A stretch of 64,000 nt of DNA from Candidatus Gastranaerophilales bacterium (GCA_947626225.1 CANQRH010000004.1:62001-126000); one strand, 5' to 3'; positions 51,797 to 61,909 are shown, counted from the first letter of the stretch. The notes: generated by a model not told the origin, from the letters alone. Made by a program: numbers and translations.

Positions 51797-54700
51797 ATGG
51801 AAACAACTTACACTCATGGTAAAAAGACTCTTGATTTCATTAACAAGCAAATGGACAAAAAAGGTTTGAACAATTTGCTTTCGCAAATGTATCTTGAGTT
51901 TGGCGGCGCTAAAACCGCGGAATTGGCTAACAGCCTTAAAAACCTTGGCTATAAGTATGCCACAAAATCCGGTACAACAATTTCCATTGCTGATTTGCAG
52001 GTTCCGGAAGTTAAAAAAGAGCTGCTTAATGAAGCCGAAAAAGAAATAGAAAAATCAACCAACAGATATTTAAAAGGTGAGATTACCGAAGTTGAAAGAT
52101 ATACGAAGGTTATTGATACCTGGTCCGAAACAACCGCAAAACTGACAGCTTCGGTTGTTGAAAACTTTGACCGCTTAAACCCTGTATATATGATGGCATT
52201 CTCCGGTGCGAGAGGTAACTTATCACAGGTTTCACAGCTGGTCGGTATGAGAGGTTTGATGGCTGATGCGCAGGGACAAATTATTGACTTGCCTATCAAA
52301 TCAAACTTTAAAGAAGGCTTATCCGTAACAGAATACATTATTTCTTCTTACGGTGCAAGAAAAGGGCTTGTTGATACGGCGTTGAAAACAGCCGATTCGG
52401 GTTATTTGACAAGACGTTTGGTCGACGTTGCACAAGACGTTATTATCAGGGCTGATGACTGCCATACAACAAAATCAATTAATATGAAGCCTATTACGGA
52501 CGGCGAAAATGTTATTGTTCCGTTAATTGACAGACTGCTCGGAAGAACTGTTGCGGAAGATATCAAAGATACGGACGGAACGGTTCTTGTAAAAGCAGGT
52601 ACTACAATGAACAGAGATGATATCAAGAAAGTTGCTCATCTTAACCTTCAGGAGTTGAAAGTTCGTTCCGGTTTGACCTGCGGACTTGAATACGGTATCT
52701 GCCAAAAATGTTACGGATGGGCTATGACAACGCAGAAACTCGTTGATATAGGCGAAGCAATCGGTATTATTGCCGCTCAATCAATCGGTGAACCCGGTAC
52801 TCAGCTTACAATGAGAACATTCCACACAGGCGGTGCGGTTGGCGTTAAAGATACAATCAGAGAAGTTATTGCAAATATTGCAGGCGAAGTTGTATCAAGC
52901 GTTAAAACAAGAGAATTAAGAACCCGTCACGGTGATGTTGTTAATATTTCAAATTACGAAACAGACATTGAAATTAAAGGTGCTAAAAAGACCGAGAAAT
53001 ATCATATTCCCGCAGGTTCAACAATATTCTTTACCAACGGAATGAAAGTTGAAAAAGGCTTTAAACTCGCTCAATATGAACCCGCATCACAAGGTTCCGG
53101 TTCCCGTTTGACCGAAAAAGCTACTAAAGATATTACATCCGATTTGTCGGGAGAAGTTCTTTATGAAGACTTTGTCGCTGATGAAAAGAAAGACAGACAG
53201 GGTAACATTTCAAGAACTACAAATAAACAGGGCATTATCTGGGTTCTCGGCGGTGATGTTTATAACCTTCCCGGCGGTTCTAAAGTTCTTGTTAAAGACG
53301 GTCAAAAGATTAAAGAAGGCGAAAAATTGGCTGAAACATTAACTATCTCGGAACACGGCGGCGAAGTCCGTTTCGGTGATGATTTAGTTATTGAAAAAGT
53401 TAATTTTGAAGGTAAAAACATCAAGAAAATCGTTCAAGGTAAAGAGTTGACAATTGTAATTGCATCTCTTGAACCTGAAAACGCGACATTTGAACAGACC
53501 AAGAAAGAACAAATCTGGACTGTTGAAAGTACCGGTGAAAAATATATTGTAAAAGCTCCGGTTGACACAACGGTTGAAAACGGTATGATTATTGCCGAAC
53601 TTATCGATGATGATTGCGCCGTTACTTCGTCAGGTGAAATCAGATATATTGATGTTGAAGTTGATGAAAACCAGATTATTACAAAACCCGGTTCGGTTGT
53701 ATTTATTCCGGAAGAAGTTCACCAGATTAACAAAGATGCTTCTTTAAAAATGGTTGAAAACGGAACGTTTGTGACTGCCGGAACAGAGGTAGTAAAAGAT
53801 GTTTACTGCCACATTGACGGTATTGTTGAATTTAAAGAATACAACGATATTATTCACGAAATTACAATTCGCCCGGGTGAAGTTCATACTTTATCAAGCG
53901 TTTCCGAACTGAAAGTTGATGAAGGCGAAGTTGTTAAGAAGGGTACCGTAATTGCTGCGGGAATTAAAGCTAAACAAACTTCCATAGTAACAATTATGGA
54001 TTCTTCTCTTGATGATTTGGATATTGATGATTTGGATGAAGAACTTGATTCTTCCTTGAGTCTTGATGAAGACAGCATTTCAAATCAGCCTGTTCAAATC
54101 TTAATCAGACCTGTTCAAGTATTGAAGGTAGAACAGAAAAATGTTTCAATCAAATTTAACACATCCGATAATTTGATTGATATTGTTCCTGTTACACAGC
54201 TTCAATACAAAGACGGTGCGAGAGTCAGAAACCTCGACGGTTCGACAATTACAAGAACAAGCTTAGTTCTTCAAATGCAGGGCTATCTGTCACATTTGAA
54301 AGGTATGGTAGAGCTTGTAGGTAAGAAAGGACTCAGAATTGTAGTTCTTGAAAACCTGATTGTCCGCCGAGAATTTGAAGGTAATTCAAAACTTATGTCA
54401 TCGCTCCAGACAGAGCTTCTGGTTAAAGACGGTCAGACTATCGCTCCGAAAACACCGGTTGCAAAAACTCAGGTTCTTGCAATTAATAACGGGGTTGCAT
54501 CAATTAATGAAGCCAAAGAAGATGCAAGAAGACTTCTTTTGACCAGCGAAACTTATGAAACCGTTATACCGGTTAAGGGCAAAGCAAGCGTTAAGAAGGG
54601 TGATTTTGTAAGATTGGATTCTTTGGTTGCCGACAGCGGTGAAAAATCTACCGTATCAGGTATGGTTAAATCGGTCGGTAAAGACGGAATTACCGTAAGA

Positions 54701-55651
54701 AACGGACGTCCTTACTTAATCAGTCCGGGAACTATGCTTCAGGTTGAAGCCGGTGCTCTGGTTCTTCGCGGTGATATTATTGCAACACTGGTATTTGAAA
54801 GACAGAAAACAGGCGATATCGTCCAAGGTTTGCCTCGTGTAGAAGAATTGCTTGAAGGCAGAAAACCGAAAGACTGCGCTATATTGGCTGAAGAAGACGG
54901 TGTTGCCGAAATAGAAACGGATGAAGACTTGCCGAGACTTTATCTTGTTACCGAAAACGGCAGAACTGAAATTAAATACGCAATTGATGCAAACATCGTT
55001 GTTCAAAACAAACAACAGGTTAAAAAAGGTGAACCGTTGACAAGCGGGCCTTTGAATCCTCATGATGTTATCAGACTTTGCGGTCCCGAAGCTGCTCAGC
55101 AATACCTTGTAGATGAAGTACAGCGAGTATATCGTTCTCAGGGTGTAGAAATTGCCGACAAGCACGTTGAAATTATCGTAAGACAAATGACTAAGAAAGT
55201 AAGAGTTGTCGATGCGGGTGATACAACACTGCTTCCCGGTGAACTTGTTGAAATGCAGACATTCGAAAAAGAAAACCACGAAATTGAAGAAAAGGGCGGT
55301 CAGCCTGCAACTTGTGAATATATGCTCTTAGGTATTACGAAAGCATCGTTGAATACCGAAAGCTTTATTTCTGCAGCTTCCTTCCAGGAAACTACAAGAA
55401 TATTAACGGAAGCTGCCGTTGACGGTAAGAAAGACCTGTTGAGAGGTTTGAAAGAAAACGTTATTATCGGACGTTTGATTCCTGCCGGTACAGGTTTCCA
55501 CCACCTCACAAATGCAAGCGAAGAAAAAGAACGCGAGGACAGAAAACGTGCTGTTGCTCAAAGAAATCAAGCACGTAAACCGTCTGCGATTTTGGAAGAA
55601 ATCGAAGGTATGTTCGGCGCTCCTGATTTCCAGCTTGGTGACGAAGAATAA
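51797..55651 (+). CDS. rpoC2: RNA polymerase beta' subunit, C-terminal half, with large trigger-loop insertion
   Basis: The ATG at 51797 (AAAGGA upstream) is preferred over 51767. The N-terminal part has GARGNLSQVSQLVGMRGLM, the second zinc site (CGLEYGICQKCYGW) and QSIGEPGTQLTMRTFHTGG. There, near residue 345, about 660 residues of beta-rich hybrid-motif repeats are inserted before GLPRVEELLEGRKP (near 1010). This is the position and size of cyanobacterial SI3; E. coli has about 190 residues there. An acidic stretch (residues about 735-760, many Asp/Glu/Ser) lies within it. A strong terminator follows. Confidence 0.97.
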   Translation: METTYTHGKKTLDFINKQMDKKGLNNLLSQMYLEFGGAKTAELANSLKNLGYKYATKSGTTISIADLQVPEVKKELLNEAEKEIEKSTNRYLKGEITEVERYTKVIDTWSETTAKLTASVVENFDRLNPVYMMAFSGARGNLSQVSQLVGMRGLMADAQGQIIDLPIKSNFKEGLSVTEYIISSYGARKGLVDTALKTADSGYLTRRLVDVAQDVIIRADDCHTTKSINMKPITDGENVIVPLIDRLLGRTVAEDIKDTDGTVLVKAGTTMNRDDIKKVAHLNLQELKVRSGLTCGLEYGICQKCYGWAMTTQKLVDIGEAIGIIAAQSIGEPGTQLTMRTFHTGGAVGVKDTIREVIANIAGEVVSSVKTRELRTRHGDVVNISNYETDIEIKGAKKTEKYHIPAGSTIFFTNGMKVEKGFKLAQYEPASQGSGSRLTEKATKDITSDLSGEVLYEDFVADEKKDRQGNISRTTNKQGIIWVLGGDVYNLPGGSKVLVKDGQKIKEGEKLAETLTISEHGGEVRFGDDLVIEKVNFEGKNIKKIVQGKELTIVIASLEPENATFEQTKKEQIWTVESTGEKYIVKAPVDTTVENGMIIAELIDDDCAVTSSGEIRYIDVEVDENQIITKPGSVVFIPEEVHQINKDASLKMVENGTFVTAGTEVVKDVYCHIDGIVEFKEYNDIIHEITIRPGEVHTLSSVSELKVDEGEVVKKGTVIAAGIKAKQTSIVTIMDSSLDDLDIDDLDEELDSSLSLDEDSISNQPVQILIRPVQVLKVEQKNVSIKFNTSDNLIDIVPVTQLQYKDGARVRNLDGSTITRTSLVLQMQGYLSHLKGMVELVGKKGLRIVVLENLIVRREFEGNSKLMSSLQTELLVKDGQTIAPKTPVAKTQVLAINNGVASINEAKEDARRLLLTSETYETVIPVKGKASVKKGDFVRLDSLVADSGEKSTVSGMVKSVGKDGITVRNGRPYLISPGTMLQVEAGALVLRGDIIATLVFERQKTGDIVQGLPRVEELLEGRKPKDCAILAEEDGVAEIETDEDLPRLYLVTENGRTEIKYAIDANIVVQNKQQVKKGEPLTSGPLNPHDVIRLCGPEAAQQYLVDEVQRVYRSQGVEIADKHVEIIVRQMTKKVRVVDAGDTTLLPGELVEMQTFEKENHEIEEKGGQPATCEYMLLGITKASLNTESFISAASFQETTRILTEAAVDGKKDLLRGLKENVIIGRLIPAGTGFHHLTNASEEKEREDRKRAVAQRNQARKPSAILEEIEGMFGAPDFQLGDEE

Positions 55652-55668
55652 TTAATTCCAATAAAAGA

Positions 55669-55695
55669 AAACCGCCTTAAAAAGGCGGTTTTTTT
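55669..55695 (+). terminator. Terminator of the rpoBC operon
   Basis: AAACCGCCTT and AAGGCGGTTT form a 10-bp stem with a 3-base loop, followed by a T-run. Confidence 0.93.
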
Positions 55696-55786
55696 GTTTT
55701 AAAATTTGAAAAAAGATTTCTACGCTGTAGAGCTGATTTGTCAAAAGTTTTTTAGCCTTTTGCCGTAATATATTTTGGAGGTTATT

Positions 55787-55951
55787 ATGGCACGAATTAT
55801 TGAAGGTGAAAGACGAATTATAAAAATGTCCGTTGATGATGTTATAAATATAGTGAGGGAATATCAAATTATATGCAGAAATTCCTGCTGTTATGAACAC
55901 ACGAGAGAACTTCTGTCCAAAGCAGACTTTTTTATCCCTGAGGACATATAA
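55787..55951 (+). CDS. Small hypothetical protein, 54 aa
   Basis: TTGGAGGT four bases before the ATG is one of the strongest ribosome binding sites of the window. The protein reads MARIIEGERRIIKMSVDDVI, then NIVREYQIICRNSCCYEHTR and ELLSKADFFIPEDI. It is a likely helical protein with a Cys-Cys pair. It lies between two terminators and so is its own unit; no clear promoter is seen. Function unknown. Confidence 0.7.
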   Translation: MARIIEGERRIIKMSVDDVINIVREYQIICRNSCCYEHTRELLSKADFFIPEDI

Positions 55952-55953
55952 AA

Positions 55954-55980
55954 AAAATCTCCCGCGGACGGGAGATTTTT
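55954..55980. terminator. Bidirectional terminator between the small gene and gap
   Basis: AAAATCTCCCG, loop CGGA, CGGGAGATTTT with A-runs on one side and T-runs on the other, so it works on both strands. Confidence 0.9.
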
Positions 55981-55998
55981 TCAATTATAATTTTTTTA

Positions 55999-57018
<1,020 letters not shown>

Positions 57019-57163
57019 TTATTCAGTAAATCTATAACATGCCATTTATAGCATTAACAAGAAAACTAATCAAGCAAATTTAAGCGTTAAAACATTAAAA
57101 AAAAGTTAATTATATTAAAGGGACAAGTCGAATAATTTCTTCCCGTACAATGCCGCATGTTAT

Positions 57164-57260
57164 TTGCAGTTCATTATTAAAAAGTGTCAGCTCGGTATCA
57201 AATCTCAAGCAAGAGTTAAAACAATAAAACTTGAAACTTTAAATAAATTGTGCAATACTT
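57164..57260 (+). pseudogene. Possible remnant of an XRE-type regulator
   Basis: The plus-strand frame reads QLGIKSQARVKTIKLETLNKL then CNTL. It resembles the end of a Cro/CI HTH domain (recognition helix, then IxLxTLxKLCxxL). No start, first helices or ribosome binding site are found upstream. This rests on a short match by eye. Confidence 0.25.
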
Positions 57261-57292
57261 TAAAATACTTAAAGATATTTATAGGAGTATGT

Positions 57293-57601
57293 ATGAAGAT
57301 TTTACCGATAAATCAAAGTTTTACAGGATCGTTTCTTGATAAAATTCATGATAAAACAAAAAATTATGCGGATATGACCGATACAATTGTTGTTCCGCGC
57401 ACGATATTTAAAGGATATCTCGGGATAATGACAGGTACAACGCTGGTTACTCTCGGCGGGGTTATAAATAAAGTTAAGCACCCGAAATCTTTCAAAGCTT
57501 TAATGATTAGCGGACTTTTGGCATCTTTATACGGAACGTGGGCATTTGTCCGTCCGTTTGTTGTAAAAGACATTAATGGTGTTTCAAAAACTAACGGGTG
57601 A
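57293..57601 (+). CDS. Small membrane protein with N-terminal INQSFTG motif, 102 aa
   Basis: AGGAG lies five bases before the ATG at 57293. It begins MKILPINQSFTGSFLDKIHD, the fourth example of the N-terminal (N/S)F-x-G motif. Two hydrophobic segments follow (GIMTGTTLVTLGGVI and ALMISGLLASLYGTWAFV). The last 18 bases overlap the convergent radA gene. Family not recognised. Confidence 0.7.
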   Translation: MKILPINQSFTGSFLDKIHDKTKNYADMTDTIVVPRTIFKGYLGIMTGTTLVTLGGVINKVKHPKSFKALMISGLLASLYGTWAFVRPFVVKDINGVSKTNG

Positions 57602-58951
57602 TACACAGGCTGAAATGGCATCTATCAGCCTTTTTACGGGAACCGTTTCAATGCGTTTATCGTTGATTTTGTTTGCATAGGGGATGATTGCTTTTTTAAA
57701 TCCCGACATAACGGCTTCATTCAGTCGTTTTTCAATATTATTTACGGGATGAATTTCACCTGACAAACCGATTTCACCGATTATAACGGTTTGCGAATCA
57801 ACGGCAACATCTCTTGCGCAGGTTGCAACGGCAAGTGCAATCCCTAAATCAGCCGCAGGTTCGGATACATCAATACCGCCTGTCACATTTACATAGACAT
57901 CTTGTTTTGAAAGGTTCAAGCCGACACGTTTTTCAAGTACCGCAAGAATTTGCAAAACCCTTCCCGAATCCGCGCCGTTTGTAACCCTTCTCGGGCTCGG
58001 ATAAGGAGTCGTTCCGACAAGTGCCTGAATTTCAACAAGCAGCGGGCGCGTACCTTCATTTGTTACTATAATTGCACTTCCGGGTGTTGATATTTGCGAG
58101 CGCTCATTAAGGAAAAGTTCGTTTGGATTTTTTATCTCCTTTAATCCGTCCGAATGCATTTCAAAAATACCTACTTCCGAAGTATTTCCGAATCTGTTTT
58201 TCATTGAACGCAGCATTCTGTAAGATTTGTATTTGTCACCTTCAAAGTAAATTACAGTATCTACCATGTGTTCAAGAATTTTAGGCCCTGCAATACTCCC
58301 GTCTTTGGTTACGTGCCCTATAACGATTACGGTGATATTTTTGGATTTTGCAATATGCATTAAAAGATTTGTGCACTCGCGGATTTGGGTTACACTTCCT
58401 GATGAGCTTGAAACACTTTGGGAATATATTGCCTGAATACTGTCTATTACAACCACATCAGGCGAAATTTCTTCAATCTGTGATTTTATATTTTCCATTA
58501 ATGTCTGCGGATAAATGTAAAGATTATCGGAATTAACGCAAAGTCTTTGAGCACGAAGTTTTATCTGTGCCGAGCTTTCTTCCGCCGAAACATACAAAAC
58601 TTTTTTACCGTTTTTACAAAGTTCTCCGCTCGTTTGAAGTAAAATTGTTGATTTGCCTATACCCGGATCGCCTGCTATAAGCACAAGAGAACCTTGTACC
58701 AGACCGCCTCCGAGTATTCTGTCAAATTCGGAAATGTTGGTCGATATTCTGACTTCATCATTCAAACAGATATCTTTTAACAACTCGGGTTTTTGTGTGT
58801 TAACAAATTCGTTTTGCTGAGAGGGTTTTGAAGCAAATTGAATTTCCTCGCTCAAAGTTCCCCACGCTCCGCATTCGGGGCATTTACCCAGGTATCCGGC
58901 GCTTTCATATCCGCATTCGGTACATATCCATTTTGATTTTACTTTTGCCAT
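57584..58951 (-). CDS. radA: DNA repair protein RadA (Sms)
   Basis: RadA is a RecA-like helicase that drives branch migration at recombination intermediates. It has the N-terminal zinc finger (CTECGYESAGYLGKCPECG), Walker A GDPGIGKST, the RadA-specific KNRFG motif (SMKNRFGNTSEVG) and a C-terminal Lon-like domain (GLSGEIHPVNNIEKRLNEA). Length 455 is normal. It overlaps the upstream gene by one base, placing it last in a minus-strand operon that begins with a BlaI-type regulator. Confidence 0.96.
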   Translation of the reverse strand: MAKVKSKWICTECGYESAGYLGKCPECGAWGTLSEEIQFASKPSQQNEFVNTQKPELLKDICLNDEVRISTNISEFDRILGGGLVQGSLVLIAGDPGIGKSTILLQTSGELCKNGKKVLYVSAEESSAQIKLRAQRLCVNSDNLYIYPQTLMENIKSQIEEISPDVVVIDSIQAIYSQSVSSSSGSVTQIRECTNLLMHIAKSKNITVIVIGHVTKDGSIAGPKILEHMVDTVIYFEGDKYKSYRMLRSMKNRFGNTSEVGIFEMHSDGLKEIKNPNELFLNERSQISTPGSAIIVTNEGTRPLLVEIQALVGTTPYPSPRRVTNGADSGRVLQILAVLEKRVGLNLSKQDVYVNVTGGIDVSEPAADLGIALAVATCARDVAVDSQTVIIGEIGLSGEIHPVNNIEKRLNEAVMSGFKKAIIPYANKINDKRIETVPVKRLIDAISACVSPVSF

Positions 58952-59976
58952 TATTTCCTTCCGGTTTTGTTTAATTCTGCAACGTCATTTACTCTCAAAG
59001 CAAAATACGGTTTGTCTTTTCCTTTTTCTTGCAGGAATAGTACAAATGTATCATCACAATAGAAAAATCTCGGTTTTGTAATTTCGGGTGCGGGAGCAAG
59101 CGACATTTTTGCCAAAATCCCCGCTTCGGATTTCAATTCAACACCTTTGTTATCCATTTTAAAATCTATGGTTTCTATAGCTTCCGAAATTACTATGTCT
59201 GTTCCCTTTACCCGTTTATTTTTGAGCTTGTCAAAAGTTTTTTCGGTATATAAGCTTATTTCCGGAACTTTCAATTCATCTTTTGCAAGAAATTCGGAAG
59301 CCGAATAGTTTTTTCCCTTTTTAATCATATCGTTATATAGCTTGTCAAAATTTTTATTATCATCGGTTCTGTAAAGATATACAATGTCATCGGTTTTTGT
59401 GTTAAGTGATACGGCAAATTTTTCGGGGGAATCGTAAAATATTACGTTCACGTTTTCCCGAATCATTTTTTTTGTATGCTTGTTTATACCGAAGTATGAG
59501 ACTTTTGTTTTATTTTTGCCGAATTTTTCTTTATCAAGTTTGTCAAACGGATTAAGAAATTCAAAATCTTTTTTTAGCATTGCATAAAAAAGATATTTTC
59601 CGGATTTCCAGTCGAAAGAATCCAAGATATCACTTTTTTCATTAAATTTTTCCAATAAATCCCGTTCAATCTGTTTTTTCAGATTTAAATCGGCTTTTCC
59701 CCAAGTTTTGTAGTATGAGTCGGAAGACAGCATATCCGCTTTAAATGATTGTTTATTAAGCTGTTTTGCAATTTCCGGCGTATTAAAATCAAATGTTATT
59801 TTCCCGTTGCCGAAGTTATCCGCCAAATCATTCCAAACGAGCTGAAAAGTGCCTGCCCATACTCTGTTCGGCTCTTTCGTATTTGTAAACGATACCGGCA
59901 GAACATCGATTGTGTAAGCTTTTACACTGAGGCATGCCACTGTCAGAAATACAAATAAAGCCAACAATTTTTTCAT
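58951..59976 (-). CDS. Secreted hypothetical protein, possibly serpin-like C-terminus
   Basis: A signal peptide (MKKLLALFVFLTVACLSVKA) is followed by about 320 residues. The C-terminal part (IETIDFKMDNKGVELKSEAG, then LAPAPEITKPRFFYCDDTFVLFLQ) resembles the serpin hinge, reactive loop and the following breach strand with the usual order IE-x-D-x-KG...F-x-D-x-F-x-x-L. The N-terminal part (WAGTFQLVWNDLADNF) could fit as well, but typical serpin N-terminal motifs are not clear. If real, it would be an exported protease inhibitor. It is in an operon with radA. Confidence 0.6.
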   Translation of the reverse strand: MKKLLALFVFLTVACLSVKAYTIDVLPVSFTNTKEPNRVWAGTFQLVWNDLADNFGNGKITFDFNTPEIAKQLNKQSFKADMLSSDSYYKTWGKADLNLKKQIERDLLEKFNEKSDILDSFDWKSGKYLFYAMLKKDFEFLNPFDKLDKEKFGKNKTKVSYFGINKHTKKMIRENVNVIFYDSPEKFAVSLNTKTDDIVYLYRTDDNKNFDKLYNDMIKKGKNYSASEFLAKDELKVPEISLYTEKTFDKLKNKRVKGTDIVISEAIETIDFKMDNKGVELKSEAGILAKMSLAPAPEITKPRFFYCDDTFVLFLQEKGKDKPYFALRVNDVAELNKTGRK

Positions 59977-59978
59977 TA

Positions 59979-60344
59979 TTATTTCTCCTTTATGTTTAAT
60001 ATTTTCAAAAATCCCTTTAAAAAACCTTTTGTATTTTTTTCATGAAGAATGTTAGCACAAGTATAATATTTTTCATAGTTTTTAATTATATTTTCGGGTA
60101 AATCTTCTCCTCTTTCCAATATATATGAAATAAATTCAAGATAATCGTCCTGTTCTTCCCTGTATAGCTCATCTCTTGCTCTTAAATCTTCATCCGCTTC
60201 ATAATGAATTAAAGCATGATAAGCTGCGTGAATACTTTTATCTTCCGTATCACGCGGAAATTGCACTACGGCTTCTCTTACACACATACGAGAAATTAAA
60301 ACCTGCCTGATTAAATCGGCTACAAGTTTTCTGTCTTCATTCAT
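59979..60344 (-). CDS. Hypothetical protein, 121 aa, in BlaI-type operon
   Basis: A charged, mostly helical protein (DRKLVADLIRQVLISRMCVREAVVQFP, HAAYHALIHYEADEDLRARDELY, DYLEFISYILERGEDLP). No membrane segment or signal peptide is seen. It overlaps the BlaI-type gene by four bases, so the two are probably translated together; a joint regulatory role is possible but not shown. Not recognised. Confidence 0.7.
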   Translation of the reverse strand: MNEDRKLVADLIRQVLISRMCVREAVVQFPRDTEDKSIHAAYHALIHYEADEDLRARDELYREEQDDYLEFISYILERGEDLPENIIKNYEKYYTCANILHEKNTKGFLKGFLKILNIKEK

Positions 60345-60679
60345 ACCAAAACATTTTGAGATTTTTCGGCAAATCTTATTAAAGCGGGAATGCTGCCGTC
60401 AAAGAAACGATCAGCGGTTTCTTTAATTGCTGCGGAAGCCATTTCTTCTCTGTTCATTGTTGCTCTGTAAAAGAATTTTTTGCCGACTTTATAGCGTACA
60501 AGAATAGATTTTACCGTCAATCTGTCCATAACGGTTTTAATGGTCGTATAAGCCCGTTCAGTCCCGTTAGCGGAAAGATTATCAACAATATCCTGTATGG
60601 AAATGTCTCTGTCCTCGTTTTGGGAAGTTAAAGTCCAGAATGAGTTTAATATATCTATTTCTAATTTACCGCACACCAT
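60341..60679 (-). CDS. BlaI/MecI/CopY-family transcriptional repressor
   Basis: A winged-helix protein of 112 residues: LEIDILNSFW at the start, AYTTIKTVMDRLTVKSILVRYKVGKKFFYRATMNREE (recognition helix and wing), then a dimerisation tail FFDGSIPALIRFAEK. This is the penicillinase-repressor pattern. The usual membrane sensor BlaR1/MecR1 is not adjacent. AGAGGT precedes the start. It heads an operon of four genes ending in radA and probably represses it through the site over its -10 box. Confidence 0.88.
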   Translation of the reverse strand: MVCGKLEIDILNSFWTLTSQNEDRDISIQDIVDNLSANGTERAYTTIKTVMDRLTVKSILVRYKVGKKFFYRATMNREEMASAAIKETADRFFDGSIPALIRFAEKSQNVLV

Positions 60680-60697
60680 TTTGACCTCTGCTTTCTT

Positions 60698-60733
60698 TTA
60701 CTAACATTGTAACATATAAAATTTGTTTTACAA
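60698..60733 (-). promoter_or_regulatory. Promoter and candidate operator of the BlaI-type operon
   Basis: On the minus strand: TTGTAA (60728-60733), 16-bp spacer, TACAAT (60706-60711). TTAC-N7-GTAA (60698-60712) is an inverted repeat covering the -10 box, similar in layout to BlaI/CopY operators (TACA...TGTA). Confidence 0.45.
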
Positions 60734-60757
60734 CTCGATATGAAAAAAACGTTACAA

Positions 60758-61909
60758 TTATTGAATATTCAGTAAATCTTCCTCTTTTTTAAAGTTAGTT
60801 TTTTTCTCTCTTAGTTTTCTGTTTTTCTTCTTTGTTTTTTCGGAAACATTTTTATAAGCGTTATCTATGGAAATTTTTGTAAGAGCATTGCCTTTGCGTT
60901 TGTCATAAAAGGTTAGCCAAAAACTTCTGTTAATGTTATCCACGGAAAATGATACTCTGCCTGCAAATGTTTCTCCCGGATGAATTTGTTTAAACATTAA
61001 AGTTGTATCGCCGAATATTGAAGGACGGAACACGGAATTATAATCATTAACCAATGCCATATCAAGTCCGGAGAATGTCTTGTCTGACATGTTGGAAATC
61101 ATTATGGTTAAAGTAATTGTATTTACTTCTCCGAACGGGTCTGTTTCGTGTTTAATATCGCTAATATGAATATCAAGTCCCGGGTAAAACAGTTCATGCT
61201 GTTTGAGTGCAGTGTCTTTGTATACGGGCAGCGGAACGGACGTATTTATTTTTACTCTGATTTCATCTCCCGGAGCTATTAAAACATCGTTACCTTTTCT
61301 TATTAAAGCCATACCCAGTCCGACAGCACTTCCCACTGCCGCACCGCCCGCAAGGGTATATCCTTGAGAAGCTATTGCGGCTTCCAAGCCGAGCCAGTTT
61401 AGAGCTAAAAAACCTCCTACAGCGCCGCCTGCTACGGTGTATCCGACATCCTGAGCTATAATTTTTGCCGTTTGTGCAACGGGATGCATTTTTGTGGACA
61501 TTTTGCCTTCTATCGGAATTTCACGGCCGTCAGGAGTTACAAGATAATCAAAATCCAGTGCAATCCAGCCCGAACGCCCCAATTTTTTGGGATCAACGGT
61601 TTGTGAAATTCTGCCGTGCGCAATTGTTCCTTTCGGAATTATTACCCCCTTATCGCCTTTGACATCATCGGTTACTTCCGCAAAAAATTCATCGCCTTCT
61701 ACGTTTATATTGCTGTCAAGAACCTGTGATACTGTCATATTGATTATATCTTTCTTTTCAAGCTCCTCTACTTCTCCCGTGAAAAGCTCTTTTTGAAGCT
61801 GCTGTTCAATTTGGTCGGTTTTTTCCGCATGACCGCGTAAAACCTCATCAGCCAAGGAACTGCCGGTTAAAAATATACATATTAAAAATACCGAAAAAAT
61901 CTTTTTCAT
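60758..61909 (-). CDS. Exported hypothetical protein, 383 aa, with VirB10/TrbI-like segment
   Basis: A signal peptide (MKKIFSVFLICIFLTGSSLA) is followed by a segment GVIIPKGTIAHGRISQTVDP, then GRSGWIALDFDYLVTPDGREIP, like the beta-barrel segment of TrbI/VirB10 proteins and of some cyanobacterial envelope proteins. Two Gly/Ala-rich hydrophobic stretches follow (GYTVAGGAVGGFLALNWLG, GYTLAGGAAVGSAVGLGMAL), then a second beta domain and a Lys-rich tail. No secretion-system genes are adjacent, so it is more likely a general envelope protein. Confidence 0.72.
   Translation of the reverse strand: MKKIFSVFLICIFLTGSSLADEVLRGHAEKTDQIEQQLQKELFTGEVEELEKKDIINMTVSQVLDSNINVEGDEFFAEVTDDVKGDKGVIIPKGTIAHGRISQTVDPKKLGRSGWIALDFDYLVTPDGREIPIEGKMSTKMHPVAQTAKIIAQDVGYTVAGGAVGGFLALNWLGLEAAIASQGYTLAGGAAVGSAVGLGMALIRKGNDVLIAPGDEIRVKINTSVPLPVYKDTALKQHELFYPGLDIHISDIKHETDPFGEVNTITLTIMISNMSDKTFSGLDMALVNDYNSVFRPSIFGDTTLMFKQIHPGETFAGRVSFSVDNINRSFWLTFYDKRKGNALTKISIDNAYKNVSEKTKKKNRKLREKKTNFKKEEDLLNIQ

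Noticed and set aside
60758-61909. Component of a type IV secretion system (VirB10/TrbI)
   Set aside because: Only one short segment resembles TrbI. No other secretion or conjugation gene is nearby, so it is described only as an exported hypothetical protein.
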